Positions 62,301 through 64,000 of a stretch of 64,000 nucleotides of DNA are shown here, in pieces. This stretch comes from Euzebya sp051004735. GTDB lineage: Bacteria; Actinomycetota; Nitriliruptoria; Euzebyales; Euzebyaceae. The stretch is from NCBI GenBank assembly GCA_051004735.1, contig JBPCKA010000013.1:1-64000 (forward strand), written 5' to 3'. The notes beneath the pieces were generated by a model. The model ran no database searches. It worked only from the letters and a program-made list of their open reading frames with translations, and was not told the origin of the DNA. The position numbers and the translations under genes were made by a program. Positions within the stretch are counted from its first letter, which is position 1, and each line of letters opens with the position of its first letter.

Positions 62301-63131
62301 TTTGCCGATGCGTTGGCCGGCGCCCCACTGGCGGCGGATGACTCCTGCATCCTGTTCACGGAGGGCGGACCGGACGGTGCGTTGGACCCGGCGGTCCGGG
62401 CCGAGATCCAGCGTGTGCTGTTGCCAGGGTCCTCCGTCCGGATCCTGGGTGGCGACCAGGCCGTGTCGGCTGGGGTGGCAGAGGAGTTGGGCTTGGCTGG
62501 CTTCGTGGTAGAGCGGTTCTTCGGTCCGAGCCGATTCGAGACCGCAGTGGCCATCGCCCGTCAGGTCCGGCTGGAACATCCGGACAACGACGAGGTACTG
62601 CTGGCCTACGGCCTGAACTGGCCCGACGCCGTGATGGCGGGCGCCTACGGCGCAGCCAGTGGAACGCCCATCCTGTTGACGGACACAGCGACCTTGCATC
62701 CGGCTACTGCGGCGGCGATGACCGAACTGGGCGTCCAACGCACCCACGTGATCGGCGGGACTGCCGTGATCAGCGAAACCGCAGCGGGAGCGTCCCCCTC
62801 ACCGCAGCGGGTGGCCGGCCCCAACCGGATGGCCACCGCGGCGGCGGTGGCGACCCAACTGTGGCCGGGCGTGCCGGCAACCGGCAACCGAGCGATCCTC
62901 GCCAACGTGGAAGTCGAGGATGGCTGGGTGCTGGCATTGGCCGCGGCACCTTTGGCGGCTGTCACGGGTGCGCCTGAACTCGGGTTGGGCAACGACCGCT
63001 ACCCGACCGAGACCAGGGCAATCATCCAGGGCCTGAACTCCACCGACGGGCCGATTGAGATTGTCGTCATCGGCGATGAGGCCAGGGTGGCGGAAGGTCG
63101 CCTGAACGAGATTGCCGCCGATATTCCCTGA
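59364..63131 (+). CDS. large secreted zincin-like surface protein with cell-wall-binding repeats 2
   Basis: 1255 residues; GGAGAAG precedes ATG 59364. A signal peptide (ICLMVLILIVTLVPAVPVGA) leads into a beta-sandwich N-terminal region (about 25-200). An Ig-like segment follows, then a metalloprotease-like domain (about 330-740). There GQELLHTMGLIH (604-614) resembles the zincin motif HExxHxxGxxH, but with Gln for the first His. A Met-turn DLMSYATGP (from about 697) is in place. Then comes another beta domain, and from about residue 945 three cell-wall-binding-repeat-2 units (QRIAGSNLRASAVEACQAVA, GPSRFETAVAIARQV, VIGGTAVI). It is probably wall-attached; whether it is an active protease is doubtful. 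Confidence 0.82.
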   Translation: MGRRSRICLMVLILIVTLVPAVPVGAVTFSTGFEMFPDGSPIPSGTVVRNEFAAETGLRFPNGVVVSTCDVTGSACDNPAPQGTKAATSQAATEFSRQRFVMTFDAPQRQIAFTVDGTSIADGTRIELTAIALDSSGLSVDLEQQTFQDASPTRVTLQPAASADPQDVITRVEVYSNLEGSSAETNFIAVDALSFTTQAASGGPSDTTPPVFERMVLSQSGNDLMGSVRVVDDGALATVAVQIVRPNGEFGSTFATGFLCGGTTTPCDGGVYDRTDTLEAPIQQSGEYRVRWQACDTFDNCSNTLDERLTVTAPTPPSTVAGARLIGLEVNQGVQGRPQVDNGLSDGTVRYSSTVPLVQRKAMLLRGYWGTTGTGGRAAPTLRVQIETTGDYPDQNLFLRMSDTGQTDVAIPTVAADRSDWFSTILSQRIDPAATGNYVIPAPYLFLAERIVVQDRWIVEMDQMAQVVLSPVGIIDTTLTMGATVTPAQIQAEITPYLDSVIPATVTLRSPQQMVWRGRSNWERLTGKNQCESVLRSLFWAYGGRDNPLYNGPRSQNTRFVSAAFVRTIDGCAGIATRPNRPFRDVRRFGGIMVSQMAGDVAGQELLHTMGLIHASNAHNEASGGDAEASWPYDHGAMSPNGYENFGAYLTPLEGERDFRFGVTSVDPCPGAAPAQRLMSAPVCDRLVRGEDSYRHDLMSYATGPAIPGVNGAAWTSDITYRRAYSALVNQTIDPAIGSFTQSGDTGVIQGLLISGSLVPATGEVGLEAVLTRPVDGAAATVPDVPASDDTVLIELLSGDGSVLGSRRAPTSSTGHAEDALFMEAMPLVEGVQTVRVSSATSTDQRTASPSVPTVTIDPPAVDDTQIQLTWAVSDGDGDPIEQLVSLSVDGGASWTGLAVIPDGEPGELTIDRAQLPTGRDVVVAIRASDGFTTTTRTVALGRGVQRIAGSNLRASAVEACQAVAPNLARTVLLARDDVFADALAGAPLAADDSCILFTEGGPDGALDPAVRAEIQRVLLPGSSVRILGGDQAVSAGVAEELGLAGFVVERFFGPSRFETAVAIARQVRLEHPDNDEVLLAYGLNWPDAVMAGAYGAASGTPILLTDTATLHPATAAAMTELGVQRTHVIGGTAVISETAAGASPSPQRVAGPNRMATAAAVATQLWPGVPATGNRAILANVEVEDGWVLALAAAPLAAVTGAPELGLGNDRYPTETRAIIQGLNSTDGPIEIVVIGDEARVAEGRLNEIAADIP

Positions 63132-63158
63132 CGGGGCTTCGCCGCCCTCCGTCACCGA

Positions 63159-64000
63159 TCACATGGTGCGCGGCGGATCTGGTGGCCCCTCGGCCCCAGC
63201 CGCAACCGTCGCTGCGGAGGCGGGTCGCCGCAGAACCTCAAGGATGTTGACCCCGGTTGCGGTCTCGATCTGCTCGGCTATGGCGATCACCGCTGCCGGC
63301 ATCTGCCGGGCGATCCCGGGAATCGACCCGGTCCCGTTGCCCGCCCCTCCACCGTCGATGACCGTGATCTTGTCGATGTCGATGTTGTCCACGGTCTGCA
63401 CGATCTTGGTGACCAGGTCCGGCAGCATGTTGAGGATCAGGACATCGCGGGCGTCGGCGCCTGCTGCGGTGTACTGCGCGGCCAGCCGCTGGAACACCTC
63501 GATCTGGGCGTTGCCGTCCTCGATGATCGAGGAGGCCTTGCCTCGCGCCTTCAACTCCATGGCCTCGCGGTCGGCGCGGGCTGGCTCCAGCACGTCGGCC
63601 TCCAGACGACGACGTTGCAGTTCGATACGCGCGGTCTCAAGGTTCTGTTCGGCCTCGACGCGGGCCAGCTCGCTGGACACGCTTGCGCGCTTCTCCGAGG
63701 ACATCGCCTCGGCGTTCAGTTCCGCCTGGCGGACCCGCAGTTTGTTCTCCTGCTCAGCAATGGCCAGGTCGGCCTTCACCCGGGCCAACTCACCGCGCTG
63801 GCGTGAGGAGGCCTCCGCCTCCTCAGCCTCGGCCTTCTGATCGGCCTCGGTCTCGCGAGCTTCGCGCAGCACCCCGGCAGTACGTCGACGTCCGACGGCC
63901 TCCAGATAACCGACCTGGTCGGTGACGTTCTGGATCTTCAGGACATCCAGTTCCAAACCCAGCTTGTTGATGTCGTCATCCGCCTCATCAATCAGGGTTT
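63159..64000 (-). CDS. flotillin (SPFH/band 7) family protein, N-terminus outside the window
   Basis: The 3' part of a flotillin: about 280 C-terminal codons, open to the window edge. The end of the SPFH domain is visible (LIDEADDDINKLGLELDVLK, IQNVTDQVGYLEAVGRRRTA). A long Glu/Ala-rich coiled coil follows (EARETEADQKAEAEEAEASS onward), then the flotillin C-terminal region with QRLAAQYTAAGADARDVLIL, NMLPDLVTKIVQTVDNIDID. It scaffolds membrane microdomains in the cytoplasmic membrane. It converges on the large surface-protein gene. Confidence 0.9.
   Translation of the reverse strand, partial: TLIDEADDDINKLGLELDVLKIQNVTDQVGYLEAVGRRRTAGVLREARETEADQKAEAEEAEASSRQRGELARVKADLAIAEQENKLRVRQAELNAEAMSSEKRASVSSELARVEAEQNLETARIELQRRRLEADVLEPARADREAMELKARGKASSIIEDGNAQIEVFQRLAAQYTAAGADARDVLILNMLPDLVTKIVQTVDNIDIDKITVIDGGGAGNGTGSIPGIARQMPAAVIAIAEQIETATGVNILEVLRRPASAATVAAGAEGPPDPPRTM

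Overview
The window looks like chromosomal DNA of a high-GC actinobacterium. Supporting signs are GTG starts, many 1-4 base ATGA/GTGA gene overlaps, SoxR and PadR regulators, a probable mycothiol-type maleylpyruvate isomerase, and two large surface proteins with cell-wall-binding-repeat-2 modules. The last point makes a Nitriliruptoria (Euzebya-like) relative plausible, but this is inference, not a database match.

Layout. 1-10.3 kb: a mixed block with a poly-C tract, a RimK-like ligase, a nested-palindrome element, a thioesterase, DUF998 and DoxX membrane proteins, a GH13 alpha-glucosidase broken by one in-frame TAG, a universal stress protein, a HadAB-like dehydratase pair, a MscS remnant and a beta-helix surface protein. 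10.3-10.95 kb: gene debris (IS3-like and MalK-like fragments).

10.93-43.45 kb: a catabolic island of 28 genes, and the most interesting part. It holds two complete peptide-type ABC importers with Tat/lipoprotein-type binding proteins and a set of hydrolases (GH78-like, SMP-30, cyclase family, alpha/beta hydrolase, asparaginase II, N,N-dimethylformamidase-like). It also has a three-subunit PaoABC-like molybdenum aldehyde oxidoreductase, an IlvD-type dehydratase, an SDR, a class III aminotransferase, a SnoaL protein, an IclR regulator, a metallo-beta-lactamase-fold protein and a gentisate ring-cleavage operon. Four copies of the palindrome AGAAT-N3-ATTCT, plus one variant, lie at the heads of its transcription units. 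They suggest that one IclR protein controls the whole island.

43.5-49.6 kb: asd-lysC, soxR with a divergent 19-bp-spacer, probably leaderless promoter driving an SDR and a QueA-like gene, and a PadR/membrane-protein pair. 49.6-51.4 kb: a scar region with an IS110-like fragment, a frameshifted RelE-type toxin with its antitoxin, 40-bp direct repeats and a truncated DUF3995 gene.

51.5-64 kb: a PNPOx-family protein, an S9 oligopeptidase, a GNAT acetyltransferase, a PRC-barrel-like protein, then the conserved recR-ybaB-dnaX block. The DnaX lacks the usual zinc-ligand cysteines. After these come SRP RNA, a Lon-like S16 protease, tRNA-Ser(GGA), a 1255-residue surface protein with a degenerate zincin motif, and a flotillin that runs off the end.
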